The notes below the pieces were generated by a model that searched no databases, was not told the origin of the DNA, and was given only the letters and a program-made list of their open reading frames with translations. Of a stretch of 64,000 bases of DNA, positions 28,468 to 36,936 are shown piece by piece (the first letter of the stretch is position 1; every line of letters starts with the position of its first letter). A program made the translations under genes and the position numbers. Source of the stretch: Streptomyces pilosus (GTDB taxonomy: Bacteria; Actinomycetota; Actinomycetes; Streptomycetales; Streptomycetaceae). The stretch lies in assembly GCF_014649835.1 (NCBI RefSeq), contig NZ_BMTU01000007.1, forward strand, positions 124,001 through 188,000, given 5' to 3'.

Positions 28468-28483
28468 GTCAACCACAGTTGAC
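28468..28483. promoter_or_regulatory. Operator palindrome 2 of the HTH/Clp-N operon
   Basis: GTCAAC-CACA-GTTGAC is a perfect six-base-arm inverted repeat identical in arms and spacing to palindrome 1. The start-to-start distance from the GTCAAC core at 28440 is 28 bases. Two copies of the same site strongly suggest a specific binding protein, most simply the HTH protein encoded next to them. Confidence 0.75.
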
Positions 28484-28538
28484 ACACGGACGGCCGGCCC
28501 GGATGTCCGGACCGGCCGTCGTCGCGCGTCGGCTCCCC

Positions 28539-29504
28539 TCAGTGACCGGTGAGCACGATCTTCCCGAAGAGGCCCCCGTCCGCCATCCGCTCGAAGCCCT
28601 CCCGGGCCCGGTCCATCGGCAGGACCTCGTCGATGACGGGACGCACACCGGTGGCGGCGCAGAAGGAGAGCAGGTCCTCCAGCTCGTCCTTGGTCCCCAT
28701 CGTGGAACCGACGATCCTCAGCTCCAGGAAGAAGACCCGGGTCAGCTCGGCGTGCGAGGGCCGGTCGCCGCTGGTGGCCCCGGAGATCACCAGCGTGCCG
28801 CCGGGGCGCAGCGACTTCACCGAGTGGGACCAGGTGGCCGCCCCCACGGTCTCGATGACGGCGTCGACCCGCTGCGGCAGCCGCGCACCGGGCTCCACCG
28901 CCTCCACGGCGCCGAGCTCCAGCGCCCGCTTGCGCTTGGCCTCGTCCCGGCTGGTGGCGAAGACGCGCAGTCCCGCCGCCTTGCCGAGCACGATCGCGGC
29001 GGTCGCGACCCCGCCGCCGGCGCCCTGCACCAGGACGGAGTCGCCGGGCCGCACCCCGGCGTTGGTGAACAGCATCCGGTACGCGGTCAGCCAGGCGGTC
29101 GGCAGACAGGCGGCCTCCTCGAAGGAGAGCTCCTTCGGCTTGGGCAGGATGTTCCAGGTGGGCACCGAGACCTGCTCGGCGAAGGTGCCCTGGTAGCGCT
29201 CGGTCAGGATGGAGCGGGGCTCCCGGGGGCCGACCCCGTGACCGCTCTGACCGATCACGGAGTGCAGGACGACCTCGTTGCCGTCCTCGTCGACGCCCGC
29301 GGCGTCGCAGCCGAGGATCATCGGCAGCTTGTCCTCCGCGAGGCCGACGCCGCGCAGGGACCAGAGGTCGTGGTGGTTGAGGGAGGCGGCCTTGACCGTG
29401 ACGGTGCTCCAGCCGGGCCGGGTCTCGGGAGCGGGACGCTCCCCCGACTCCAGGCCGTTGAGCGGCTGGTCGCGGTCGATTCGGGCGGCGTAGACGGCGA
29501 ACAT
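28539..29504 (-). CDS. Zinc-binding alcohol dehydrogenase / quinone oxidoreductase-like (MDR) protein
   Basis: This 321-residue medium-chain dehydrogenase/reductase has an N-terminal GroES-like domain (SLNHHDLWSLRGVG, ILGCDAAGVDEDGNEV) and a Rossmann domain with VQGAGGGVATAAI. It lacks the four structural-zinc cysteines of classical alcohol dehydrogenases, so it is more like quinone oxidoreductases. The ATG at 29504 has an AAGG motif upstream. The substrate is unknown. Confidence 0.9.
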   Translation of the reverse strand: MFAVYAARIDRDQPLNGLESGERPAPETRPGWSTVTVKAASLNHHDLWSLRGVGLAEDKLPMILGCDAAGVDEDGNEVVLHSVIGQSGHGVGPREPRSILTERYQGTFAEQVSVPTWNILPKPKELSFEEAACLPTAWLTAYRMLFTNAGVRPGDSVLVQGAGGGVATAAIVLGKAAGLRVFATSRDEAKRKRALELGAVEAVEPGARLPQRVDAVIETVGAATWSHSVKSLRPGGTLVISGATSGDRPSHAELTRVFFLELRIVGSTMGTKDELEDLLSFCAATGVRPVIDEVLPMDRAREGFERMADGGLFGKIVLTGH

Positions 29505-29577
29505 GACCTTGACGATAGGGTCCCCGTCCCGCCGTGGGAACCAGGGCCCGCTGTGAGACACGCCCTCTTGCGGGCCG

Positions 29578-29620
29578 GCCGGTCGAGGGGCGGCGACCCC
29601 GTCGCCGCCCCTCGACCGGC
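29578..29620. terminator. Perfect 20-bp stem hairpin between malic enzyme and the MDR gene
   Basis: Positions 29578-29597 are the exact reverse complement of 29601-29620, with a three-base CCC loop. The stem is far longer than needed for termination. It lies between the malic enzyme terminator and the MDR start, both on the minus strand, so it would be downstream of the former and in the leader region of the latter. Confidence 0.7.
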
Positions 29621-29631
29621 GGTACGGCAGC

Positions 29632-29675
29632 AAAAAAGAAGCCGGCCCCGTCCACGACAGTGGGACGGGGCCGGC
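29632..29675 (-). terminator. Intrinsic terminator of the malic enzyme gene
   Basis: Thirteen-base arms GCCGGCCCCGTCC (29641-29653) and its complement (29663-29675) enclose a nine-base loop. Read on the minus strand the hairpin is followed by TTCTTTTTTG, an unusually good T-tract for this GC content. It lies 18 bases past the malic enzyme stop. Confidence 0.92.
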
Positions 29676-29693
29676 CCGGGGACAGCACCCGCC

Positions 29694-30932
29694 TCAGCGG
29701 CGGGCGACACCCTCCGCCCGGGCAGCCGCGGCGACCGCCGCCGTCACCGCGGGGGCGACCCGCTCGTCGAACGGGGACGGGATGACGTAGTCGGCGGCGA
29801 GGTCGTCGCCGACCACCGAGGCCAGCGCCTCGGCCGCCGCCAGCTTCATCCCCTCGGTGATCCGGGAGGCCCGCACCTGCAGCGCCCCCGCGAAGATGCC
29901 GGGGAACGCCAGCACGTTGTTGATCTGGTTGGGGAAGTCCGAGCGTCCGGTGGCCACGACCGCCGCGTACTTGTGCGCGACCTCCGGGTGCACCTCCGGG
30001 TTCGGGTTGGCCATGGCGAAGACGAACGCGCCCTCGGCCATCGACGCCACCGCCGATTCCGCCACCGTGCCGCCGGAGACACCGATGAACACGTCGGCCC
30101 CGGCCAGCGCCGACTCCAGCGTTCCGGAGAGACCGGCCTTGTTGGTGAACGACGCCAGCTCCGCCTTGATCGGCGTGAGGTCCCCGCGGTCCCGCGAGAC
30201 GACGCCCTTGCGGTCCGCCACGGCGACGTCACCGATGCCGGCCTCGACCAGCATCTTGGCGATCGCGACACCCGCGGCGCCCGCGCCCGAGATCACGGCC
30301 CGCAGCTCGCCCAGCGCGCGTCCGCTCAGCCGCGCCGCGTTGCGCAGCGCCGCCAGCGACACGACCGCCGTGCCGTGCTGGTCGTCGTGGAAGATCGGGA
30401 TGTCCAGCCGCTCCTGCAGCCGGCGCTCGATCTCGAAGCACCGGGGGGCCGAGATGTCCTCCAGGTTCACTCCGCCGAAGGAGGGGGCGAGACGGACCAC
30501 CGTCTCGACGATCTCGTCGACGTCGGTGCAGCTCAGCGCGAGCGGAACCGCGTCCACACCGCCGAACTGCTTGAAGAGGATGGCCTTGCCCTCCATCACC
30601 GGGAGGGACGCCTCGGGACCGATGTCCCCGAGGCCGAGCACGGCCGTCCCGTCGGTCACGACGGCGACGACCTGCGACTTCCACGTGTAGTCGTGGACGA
30701 GGTCCGGCTGCTCGGCGATCGCGCTGCACACCTTCGCGACGCCGGGCGTGTAAGCCAGGGACAGATCGTCCTTGTCGCGGATCGGCACGGTGGCCTGCAC
30801 GGCCATCTTGCCGCCGCGGTGCAGCGCGAACGCCGGGTCGAAGGAATCCAGGGGCTCTGCCCCGCTCTCCGGATCCTGATGACCGTTCCGGCTTTCGCTG
30901 TCGCTGCGAGGATTGACAATCTCCGCTGCCAC
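29694..30932 (-). CDS. NAD(P)-dependent malic enzyme
   Basis: This 412-residue protein matches short bacterial malic enzymes: LSLAYTPGVAKVC at the start of the catalytic domain, VTDGTAVLGLGDIGPEASLPVMEGKA, IFHDDQHGTA with metal-binding acids, and the dinucleotide motif ISGAGAAGVAIAKML. It converts malate to pyruvate and CO2. Streptomyces encode NAD- and NADP-linked versions; the sequence alone does not let me choose. The start is a GTG at 30932 with AAGGGG upstream. There is no phosphotransacetylase-like C-terminal extension. Confidence 0.93.
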   Translation of the reverse strand: MAAEIVNPRSDSESRNGHQDPESGAEPLDSFDPAFALHRGGKMAVQATVPIRDKDDLSLAYTPGVAKVCSAIAEQPDLVHDYTWKSQVVAVVTDGTAVLGLGDIGPEASLPVMEGKAILFKQFGGVDAVPLALSCTDVDEIVETVVRLAPSFGGVNLEDISAPRCFEIERRLQERLDIPIFHDDQHGTAVVSLAALRNAARLSGRALGELRAVISGAGAAGVAIAKMLVEAGIGDVAVADRKGVVSRDRGDLTPIKAELASFTNKAGLSGTLESALAGADVFIGVSGGTVAESAVASMAEGAFVFAMANPNPEVHPEVAHKYAAVVATGRSDFPNQINNVLAFPGIFAGALQVRASRITEGMKLAAAEALASVVGDDLAADYVIPSPFDERVAPAVTAAVAAAARAEGVARR

Positions 30933-31512
30933 TTGGTTTTACCCCTTAAGTATTTACGGTTGAGGGTTGCCACTCCTGGTGAGGGGTGGGCGGGACCGCG
31001 CAAGGCCCGGAGGGTTGATGCGTACGGGCCGAACGCGACGGGCGCGCCGCACACGCGCCCTCGAGCCCCGGATGAGGGGTGTAAAGAACCTTCTTACCGG
31101 ACGGACGCCGTCGGCGACGAGTCCATAACGTCAAGGTCACATGCCGACCCCCGGAATCATCGTCCGATATCAGGACAAGACCCGGACGAACCTGCAGCAA
31201 GCCCGCAACTGCATCAAAGGCCGCGGCACTCGCGCCCATAACCCAGGCGGCGCCGAAGATCTTCCGGCCGGAATGGAGGATTCCCGCAGACTGTCCGGCC
31301 GCAATGGAGCGGACTGCTCCGGTTCGCGCGTCACCCGTTATCCGATTTTGACATCGCGAGCCCCCTGAACGGAGCAGTCCGAATGGCAAGATGCGGTAAT
31401 CACACGAGGTCGCGACACTCGAAGGCGTGTGCTCTCGACGACCCATGGCGATGCCGCTCAGGCTGTCGCCGGCCCCATCGGCAACTCCACCCATCCGCCG
31501 GAGGAACCCACC
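30933..31512. other. Long divergent intergenic region (580 bases)
   Basis: The region separates malic enzyme (leftward) from the amino acid ABC operon (rightward). An AT-rich stretch near 30945-30960 (minus-strand TAAATACTTAAG) is a plausible malic enzyme -10 area. A TTGACA at 31348-31353 is a possible -35 for the ABC operon, but no good -10 follows. The open frames inside lack coding character, and I see no RNA gene I can name. Confidence 0.5.
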
Positions 31513-32475
31513 ATGACCGCAAGCACCACCCGTCGTACCACCGCCGCGCGCTCCCGGATTGCAGCGGTCGGCGCGATCGCGGTCGCAGGCGCACTGCTTC
31601 TCACCGGCTGCGGTGACCAGACCAAGGACAGCGGCTCGGACAGCAGCGAGACCCAGGCGGGAACCTCCGCCCCGCTGGCCGACAAGCTCCCTAAGGAGAT
31701 CCGCGACAAGGGCGTCGTCAAGGTCGGCTCCGACATCGCGTACGCCCCGGTCGAGTTCAAGGACGACTCCGGCAAGGTCGTCGGCATCGACCCCGACCTC
31801 GCCGACGCCATGGGCAAGCAGCTCGGCGTGAAGTTCGAGTTCGAGAACGGCACCTTCGACACGCTGATCACCGGCCTGCGCTCCGGCCGCTACGACATGG
31901 CCATGTCGGCGATGACCGACACCAAGGACCGCCAGGACGGCGTCGACTCCGAGACCGGCAAGAAGGTCGGCGAGGGCGTCGACTTCGTCGACTACTTCAC
32001 CGCCGGTGTCTCGATCTACACCAAGAAGGGCGACGACCAGGGCATCAAGACCTGGGCCGACCTGTGCGGCAAGAAGATCGTGGTGCAGCGCGGCACGGTC
32101 TCGGAGGACCTCGCCAAGGCCGAGTCCGAGAAGTGCCCGGCCGGCAAGAAGATCACGATCGAGGCCTTCGACAACGACCAGCAGGCGCAGACCCGCCTGC
32201 GCGCGGGCGGTGCCGACGCCGGCTCCTCCGACTTCCCGGTCGCCGCGTACGCGGTGAAGACCTCCGGCGGCGGCAACGACTTCCAGCTGGTCGGCGAGCA
32301 GGTCGAGGCCGCCCCGTACGGCATCGCGGTCGCCAAGGACGACACGCAGCTGCGGGACGCCCTCCAGGCCGCGCTGGACGCCATCATCGCCAACGGCGAG
32401 TACAAGAAGATCATGGACAAGTGGGGCGTCGCCGAGGGCGCCGTCGACAAGGCCACCGTCAACGGTGGCAAGTGA
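31513..32475 (+). CDS. Amino acid ABC transporter substrate-binding lipoprotein
   Basis: This 320-residue SBP family 3 protein has a lipoprotein signal (IAVAGALLLTGCGDQ, lipobox LTGC) and a typical PAAT domain (KVGSDIAYAPVEFKDDSGKVVGIDPDLADAMGKQLG). A GGAGG precedes the ATG. It is followed 32 bases later by the permease. The domain suggests a polar amino acid such as glutamate or glutamine; the exact ligand is not certain. Confidence 0.95.
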   Translation: MTASTTRRTTAARSRIAAVGAIAVAGALLLTGCGDQTKDSGSDSSETQAGTSAPLADKLPKEIRDKGVVKVGSDIAYAPVEFKDDSGKVVGIDPDLADAMGKQLGVKFEFENGTFDTLITGLRSGRYDMAMSAMTDTKDRQDGVDSETGKKVGEGVDFVDYFTAGVSIYTKKGDDQGIKTWADLCGKKIVVQRGTVSEDLAKAESEKCPAGKKITIEAFDNDQQAQTRLRAGGADAGSSDFPVAAYAVKTSGGGNDFQLVGEQVEAAPYGIAVAKDDTQLRDALQAALDAIIANGEYKKIMDKWGVAEGAVDKATVNGGK

Positions 32476-32507
32476 CCGCGGCGACGCGGCGCTGAAAGGC
32501 AACACCC

Positions 32508-33446
32508 GTGACTGCTGACATCGACAAGACGACGGGTCCGGCCGACACGCCCCCGGCCGGACCGGAGGCCATCAAGGCCGTCCCGGTCCGGCACTACGGG
32601 CGGTACGTCACCGCCGTCGTCGCACTGGCCCTGCTGGTCGGGGTCGTGTACGCGTTCTCCCAGGGCAAGATCAACTGGGGCACGATTCCCGACTACTTCT
32701 TCGACGACCGCATCCTCAGCGGTCTCGGCAAGACGCTGCTGCTCACCCTGCTGGCCATGGCGATCGGCATCGTCGGCGGCATCCTGCTGGCCGTGATGCG
32801 CCTGTCGAAGAACCCCGTGACCTCGTCCATCGCGTGGTTCTACATCTGGTTCTTCCGCGGCACCCCGGTCCTGGTGCAGCTGATCGTCTGGTTCAACCTG
32901 GGCCTGGTCTTCGAGTACATCAACCTCGGGCCGTTCTACAAGGACGAGTGGTCGGACTTCATGACCCCGTTCCTGACGGCGCTGCTCGGCCTCGGCCTGA
33001 ACGAGGCCGCGTACATGGCGGAGATCTGCCGGGCCGGCCTGCTCGCGGTCGACGAGGGGCAGACCGAGGCGTCGCACGCCCTGGGCATGAGCCACACGAA
33101 GACCCTGCGCCGGATCGTCATCCCGCAGGCGATGCGGGTGATCGTGCCGCCGACGGGCAACGAGGTCATCAACATGCTGAAGACGACCTCCCTGGTGTCG
33201 GTCGTCCAGTATCCCGAGCTGCTCCGCGCGGCCCAGGACATCGGCCAGACCTCCGGCGCCCCGGCCGAGATGCTCTTCCTCGCCGCCGCCTGGTACCTGC
33301 TGGTGACGTCGCTGTTCAGTGTCGGCCAGTACTACATCGAGCGCCACTACGCCAAGGGCACCACCCGCCAGCTGCCGCCGACACCGTGGCAGAAGGTCAA
33401 GGCCAGCACGTTCTCCTTCGGCCGCCCGAAGGGAGGCACGGCATGA
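32508..33446 (+). CDS. Amino acid ABC transporter permease
   Basis: This 312-residue inner-membrane protein of the HisM/GlnP type has the EAA loop signature (EASHALGMSHTKTLRRIVIPQAMRVIVPPTGNE) and FFRGTPVLVQL. It is a single permease rather than a two-gene pair, so it probably acts as a homodimer. It starts with GTG at 32508 and overlaps the ATPase gene by four bases. Confidence 0.95.
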   Translation: MTADIDKTTGPADTPPAGPEAIKAVPVRHYGRYVTAVVALALLVGVVYAFSQGKINWGTIPDYFFDDRILSGLGKTLLLTLLAMAIGIVGGILLAVMRLSKNPVTSSIAWFYIWFFRGTPVLVQLIVWFNLGLVFEYINLGPFYKDEWSDFMTPFLTALLGLGLNEAAYMAEICRAGLLAVDEGQTEASHALGMSHTKTLRRIVIPQAMRVIVPPTGNEVINMLKTTSLVSVVQYPELLRAAQDIGQTSGAPAEMLFLAAAWYLLVTSLFSVGQYYIERHYAKGTTRQLPPTPWQKVKASTFSFGRPKGGTA

Positions 33447-34249
33447 GCGAGAAGCTCAGCAAGACGGACGCGCACGTGAAGGGCGCGGCCGTCCCCATGG
33501 TCAAGGCGGAGGGCGTCCACAAGTCCTTCGGCCACGTCGAGGTCCTCAAGGGCATCGACCTGGAGGTGAAGACCGGCGAGGTGTTCTGCCTCATCGGCCC
33601 CTCCGGCTCCGGCAAGTCGACCTTCCTGCGGTGCATCAACCACCTGGAGAAGATCAACGCCGGCCGTCTGTACGTCGACGGCGAACTGGTGGGCTACCGC
33701 CAGAAGGGCGACAAGCTGTACGAGCTCAAGGACAGCGAGGTCGCCCTGAAGCGCCGGGACATCGGCATGGTCTTCCAGCGCTTCAACCTGTTCCCGCACA
33801 TGACGGCCGTCGAGAACGTCATGGAAGCGCCCGTGCAGGTCAAGGGCGTGGCCAGGACGAAGGCCAGGGAGCGCGCGATGCAGCTCCTGGAGCGCGTGGG
33901 CCTCGGCGACAAGACGGGGAACTACCCCTCGCAGCTCTCCGGCGGCCAGCAGCAGCGGGTGGCCATCGCCCGGGCGCTCGCCATGGACCCCAAGCTGATG
34001 CTCTTCGACGAGCCGACCTCGGCACTCGACCCGGAACTGGTCGGTGACGTCCTCGACGTCATGCGCGACCTCGCCGAGTCGGGCATGACGATGGTCGTCG
34101 TCACCCACGAGATGGGCTTCGCCCGCGAGGTGGGCGACAGCCTGGTCTTCATGGACGGCGGCGTGGTGGTCGAGTCCGGCGACCCCCGCCAGGTGCTGAC
34201 CGACCCGCAGCACGAGCGCACCAAGTCGTTCCTGTCCAAGGTGCTCTGA
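33443..34249 (+). CDS. Amino acid ABC transporter ATP-binding protein
   Basis: This 268-residue ATPase has Walker A GPSGSGKST, signature LSGGQQQRVAIARAL, Walker B LMLFDEPTSALDPE and the switch histidine in VVVTHEMGFA. The N-terminus is about 20 residues longer than GlnQ-type proteins. It completes a three-gene uptake operon. Confidence 0.96.
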   Translation: MSEKLSKTDAHVKGAAVPMVKAEGVHKSFGHVEVLKGIDLEVKTGEVFCLIGPSGSGKSTFLRCINHLEKINAGRLYVDGELVGYRQKGDKLYELKDSEVALKRRDIGMVFQRFNLFPHMTAVENVMEAPVQVKGVARTKARERAMQLLERVGLGDKTGNYPSQLSGGQQQRVAIARALAMDPKLMLFDEPTSALDPELVGDVLDVMRDLAESGMTMVVVTHEMGFAREVGDSLVFMDGGVVVESGDPRQVLTDPQHERTKSFLSKVL

Positions 34250-34268
34250 CCGCGGTCCCGCGCACGGC

Positions 34269-34303
34269 GAAGGGGCGGTACGGATCCTCCGTACCGCCCC
34301 TTC
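34269..34303. terminator. Bidirectional terminator after the ABC operon
   Basis: GAAGGGGCGGTACGGA (34269-34284) pairs perfectly with 34288-34303 around a three-base loop. It lies between the convergent ABC ATPase and methyltransferase genes and has A/T-containing flanks on the stem ends, so it can serve both. Confidence 0.85.
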
Positions 34304-34315
34304 TCGCGTGTCCGC

Positions 34316-35086
34316 CTACTTCACGGCCAGCAGCAGCGTGTCCGACGGCGAGCACCAGACCGGGCGCGCCTCGCCGAAGCCCTTCTCCCGCAGCACGCGC
34401 GCGTGCCAGGCGGCCGACGGCGTGTCTCCCTCGGCGTGCTCACCGTAGATCTCGAACCGGCGGGCCGTGGGCTGCGCCAGGACCGGGTCCTCCGCGGCGA
34501 GCCGCCACCACTCGGCCCAGTCGAGGGCGCCACCGGCCCTGGCCGCGTCCATGCGGGCGTGCCGCTGGGCGCGCTCGGCCGCGTTGATCCGGGGCGTGGT
34601 CTCGTCGGTCATGTGGTCCGCGTTCATGAAGACACCGCCGTCGCGGACCAGACCCGCGATGTGCCCGTAGAGGTCCGCGAGGGGCTCGCTGTGCAGCCAG
34701 TGGAGTGCGGTGGCGGTCAGCACGGCGTCGTAGGAGTCGTACGGCAGCGCCTCGGCCCAGCCGGGGTCCTTGAGGTCGGCGGTGACGAAGGTGACCCGTC
34801 CGTCCCCCGCGAAGGTGCCCTCGGCGATGGCGAGCAGCGCCGGGTCCAGGTCGACGCCGGTGCTGGTGGCGTCCGGGAAGCGGGCGAGCAGCCGGGCGGT
34901 GATGCTGCCCGTGCCGCAGGCCAGGTCCAGGACGCGCGGGGCGGTCCCGACGAGGGCCTCGACCATGTCGAGCATGACCCGGAACCGCTCCTCGCGGTCG
35001 GGCATGTACCACTCCTGCTGCCGGTCCCAGCTCTCCTGCCAGGCGTGCCAGTCGGCGGCGGCCGTGGTGGTGTGCGCGTCCGTCAT
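34316..35086 (-). CDS. Class I SAM-dependent methyltransferase
   Basis: This 256-residue protein has motif I VLDLACGTGSITARLL, the acidic GVDLDPALL strand and an AVLTATALHWL motif, typical of Methyltransf_25/11 enzymes. GGGAGGGG lies upstream of the chosen ATG at 35086. The substrate is unknown; it is divergent from a CGNR regulator. Confidence 0.9.
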   Translation of the reverse strand: MTDAHTTTAAADWHAWQESWDRQQEWYMPDREERFRVMLDMVEALVGTAPRVLDLACGTGSITARLLARFPDATSTGVDLDPALLAIAEGTFAGDGRVTFVTADLKDPGWAEALPYDSYDAVLTATALHWLHSEPLADLYGHIAGLVRDGGVFMNADHMTDETTPRINAAERAQRHARMDAARAGGALDWAEWWRLAAEDPVLAQPTARRFEIYGEHAEGDTPSAAWHARVLREKGFGEARPVWCSPSDTLLLAVK

Positions 35087-35186
35087 CGAGCCCCTCCCTC
35101 GTCCCCTGTACGTAATACCCTTGCAGCACGACCGTCTATTACCCGACCGCACGCACGACCATAGAGCCCCTGCGTAAGGACTACAA

Positions 35187-35837
35187 GTGGAACTGGCCTA
35201 TTACTCGGACTACGCCGTACGCCTCGTCAACACCGAGGAGCCGGCCCGGGGCAAGGACACGCTCACCTCGGTCGAGGCCGTCCGGGACCTGTTCGGCGGG
35301 AACCAGTCGGCCGCCCGGCGCGCCACCGACGCCGACGTGACCCGTTTCCGCTCGGTCCGGTCCCGGCTCCGCTCGGTCTTCGAGGCGGCGGACGGCGGGG
35401 ACGAGACGCTCGCGGTCGACCTGCTGAACTCCCTGCTGCTGGAGTTCCCCGTCAGCCCGCAGATCTCCGGTCACGACTTCCGCGACGACGACGGCCGCCC
35501 CCTGTGGCACATGCACCTGGCCGACCACCCGTCCAACGCGACGGCGGGCTACGCCGCCATCGCCGCGATGGGCCTCGCCTTCCACCTCACCGAGTACGGC
35601 GTGGACCGGCTCGGGCTGTGCGAGGCGTCGCCCTGCCGCAACGCCTACCTGGACACCTCGACCAACCGCTCCCGCCGCTACTGCTCCGACCGCTGCGCCA
35701 CCCGCGCCAACGTGGCCGCCTACCGCGCGCGCAAACGCCTGGAGGCCGACCGGACGGAGAACACCGGCCGCGCCGACGACAGCGCCCAGCCCACCACGGC
35801 CAGCGGCGAGCGCCGCTCCGGGGTGCGCGGCCGGTAG
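35187..35837 (+). CDS. CGNR zinc-finger / ABATE domain protein, putative regulator
   Basis: This 216-residue protein has an N-terminal ABATE-like domain (YYSDYAVRLVNTEEP) and a C-terminal CGNR zinc finger with four cysteines (LCEASPCRNAYLDTSTNRSRRYCSDRCATR), thought to bind nucleic acid. Here the finger reads CRN rather than the eponymous CGN. The 3' end overlaps sodX on the opposite strand by 118 bases, so both C-termini share sequence. The target is unknown. Confidence 0.9.
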   Translation: MELAYYSDYAVRLVNTEEPARGKDTLTSVEAVRDLFGGNQSAARRATDADVTRFRSVRSRLRSVFEAADGGDETLAVDLLNSLLLEFPVSPQISGHDFRDDDGRPLWHMHLADHPSNATAGYAAIAAMGLAFHLTEYGVDRLGLCEASPCRNAYLDTSTNRSRRYCSDRCATRANVAAYRARKRLEADRTENTGRADDSAQPTTASGERRSGVRGR

Positions 35838-36154
35838 CGGAACCGGACCCGGCCCAGCACCAGCTCGTCGGGCACCACCCCGTAGTCGGTGCTGTCGCCG
35901 CCCGCGTAGGCGTTGTCCCCGAGCACCCACCAGCCGCCGTCCCGCCGCTCGGCGGCCCGCTTCACCACGAGCAGGTCCTGCTGGAAGGGATGCCTCAGCA
36001 CGATCACGTCACCGCGTCTGATCCGGGCGCCGTAGTGCACCAGCAGCCGGTCCCCGTGGTGCAGCGTCGGCACCATCGACGGCCCGGTCACCTCGGCCAC
36101 CCCGAACGGCAGCGGGGGCCTCGCCCGCTCGGCGTCCTGCGACTGCTCCGGCAT
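35720..36154 (-). CDS. sodX: SodX, signal-peptidase-like NiSOD maturation protease
   Basis: This 144-residue S26/S24-like peptidase has the catalytic serine in GPSMVPTLHHGD and the lysine in LVVKRAAER, followed by GGWWVLGDNAY. It has no N-terminal membrane helix; a hydrophobic stretch at the C-terminus (PLAVVGWALSSARPVF) may anchor it weakly. SodX is proposed to remove the leader of NiSOD so that His1 can bind nickel. It is divergent from sodN, as in other Streptomyces. The ATG at 36154 gives the normal family length. Confidence 0.93.
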   Translation of the reverse strand: MPEQSQDAERARPPLPFGVAEVTGPSMVPTLHHGDRLLVHYGARIRRGDVIVLRHPFQQDLLVVKRAAERRDGGWWVLGDNAYAGGDSTDYGVVPDELVLGRVRFRYRPRTPERRSPLAVVGWALSSARPVFSVRSASRRLRAR

Positions 36155-36299
36155 CTCCCGGCACCTCCCGGTTCTTCCTCCACCAGTCTCAGTCTCACCC
36201 CGGACTTTTGTCCTAAGCCCGCGGGGGCACCCGCGAAAAGCCGTCCGGCACGGAGTAATGTCCACTGTGAGAAGACGATCACGAGGAAGGAAACGCTCC

Positions 36300-36695
36300 A
36301 TGCTTTCCCGCCTGTTTGCCCCCAAGGTCAAGGTCAGCGCCCACTGCGACCTGCCCTGCGGCGTGTACGACCCGGCCCAGGCCCGCATCGAGGCGGAGTC
36401 GGTGAAGGCCGTCCAGGAGAAGATGGCCGGCAACGACGACCCGCACTTCCAGGCCCGTGCCACGGTCATCAAGGAGCAGCGCGCCGAGCTGGCGAAGCAC
36501 CACGTCTCCGTGCTGTGGAGCGACTACTTCAAGCCGCCGCACTTCGAGAAGTACCCCGAGCTGCACCAGCTGGTCAACGACACCCTGAAGGCCCTGTCGG
36601 CCGCCAAGGCGTCGACGGACCCGGCCACCGGCCAGAAGGCGCTGGACTACATCGCCCAGATCGACAAGATCTTCTGGGAGACCAAGAAGGCCTGA
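36300..36695 (+). CDS. sodN: Nickel superoxide dismutase precursor
   Basis: This 131-residue precursor has a 14-residue leader (MLSRLFAPKVKVSA) followed by the nickel hook HCDLPCGVY. After cleavage, His1, Cys2 and Cys6 supply the nickel ligands. The rest is the four-helix bundle of hexameric NiSOD. It dismutates superoxide in the cytoplasm. The leader is removed by SodX, encoded divergently. In S. coelicolor nickel and Nur control the switch between NiSOD and FeSOD. Confidence 0.98.
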   Translation: MLSRLFAPKVKVSAHCDLPCGVYDPAQARIEAESVKAVQEKMAGNDDPHFQARATVIKEQRAELAKHHVSVLWSDYFKPPHFEKYPELHQLVNDTLKALSAAKASTDPATGQKALDYIAQIDKIFWETKKA

Positions 36696-36746
36696 CCTTC
36701 ATGCCTTCCGACCTGCGATTCCTCACGTTTTGCAGCGTCCCTCCAC

Positions 36747-36800
36747 CCGCACCCGGCCCCTGGAGCGCCCCCTACGGCACCTCCGACGGTCCGGGTGCGG
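36747..36800 (+). terminator. Terminator of sodN and likely end of an sRNA-bearing 3'UTR
   Basis: CCGCACCCGG (36747-36756) pairs with CCGGGTGCGG (36791-36800), enclosing a 34-base interval, and is followed by TCCTTTGTGG. The 3'UTR from 36696 to here corresponds to the region that in S. coelicolor is processed to the small RNA s-SodF, which acts on sodF mRNA. That identity is by position only. Confidence 0.6.
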
Positions 36801-36936
36801 TCCTTTGTGGCGGCAGCGTCCTCGCCTGATACCGCTGGGCCCCATCGCCCGGTACGCGCCGGCCGCCGCGGTGATGTCCGGCTCCCTCACGGCGGACGGG
36901 CCGTGAGGGGCCCGGTGGGCGTGGGATGCTGGCGGG

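Noticed and set aside
31141..31368. Short frame in the malic enzyme/ABC intergenic region
   Set aside because: Low GC bias at the third position, no start signal and no similarity I recognise.
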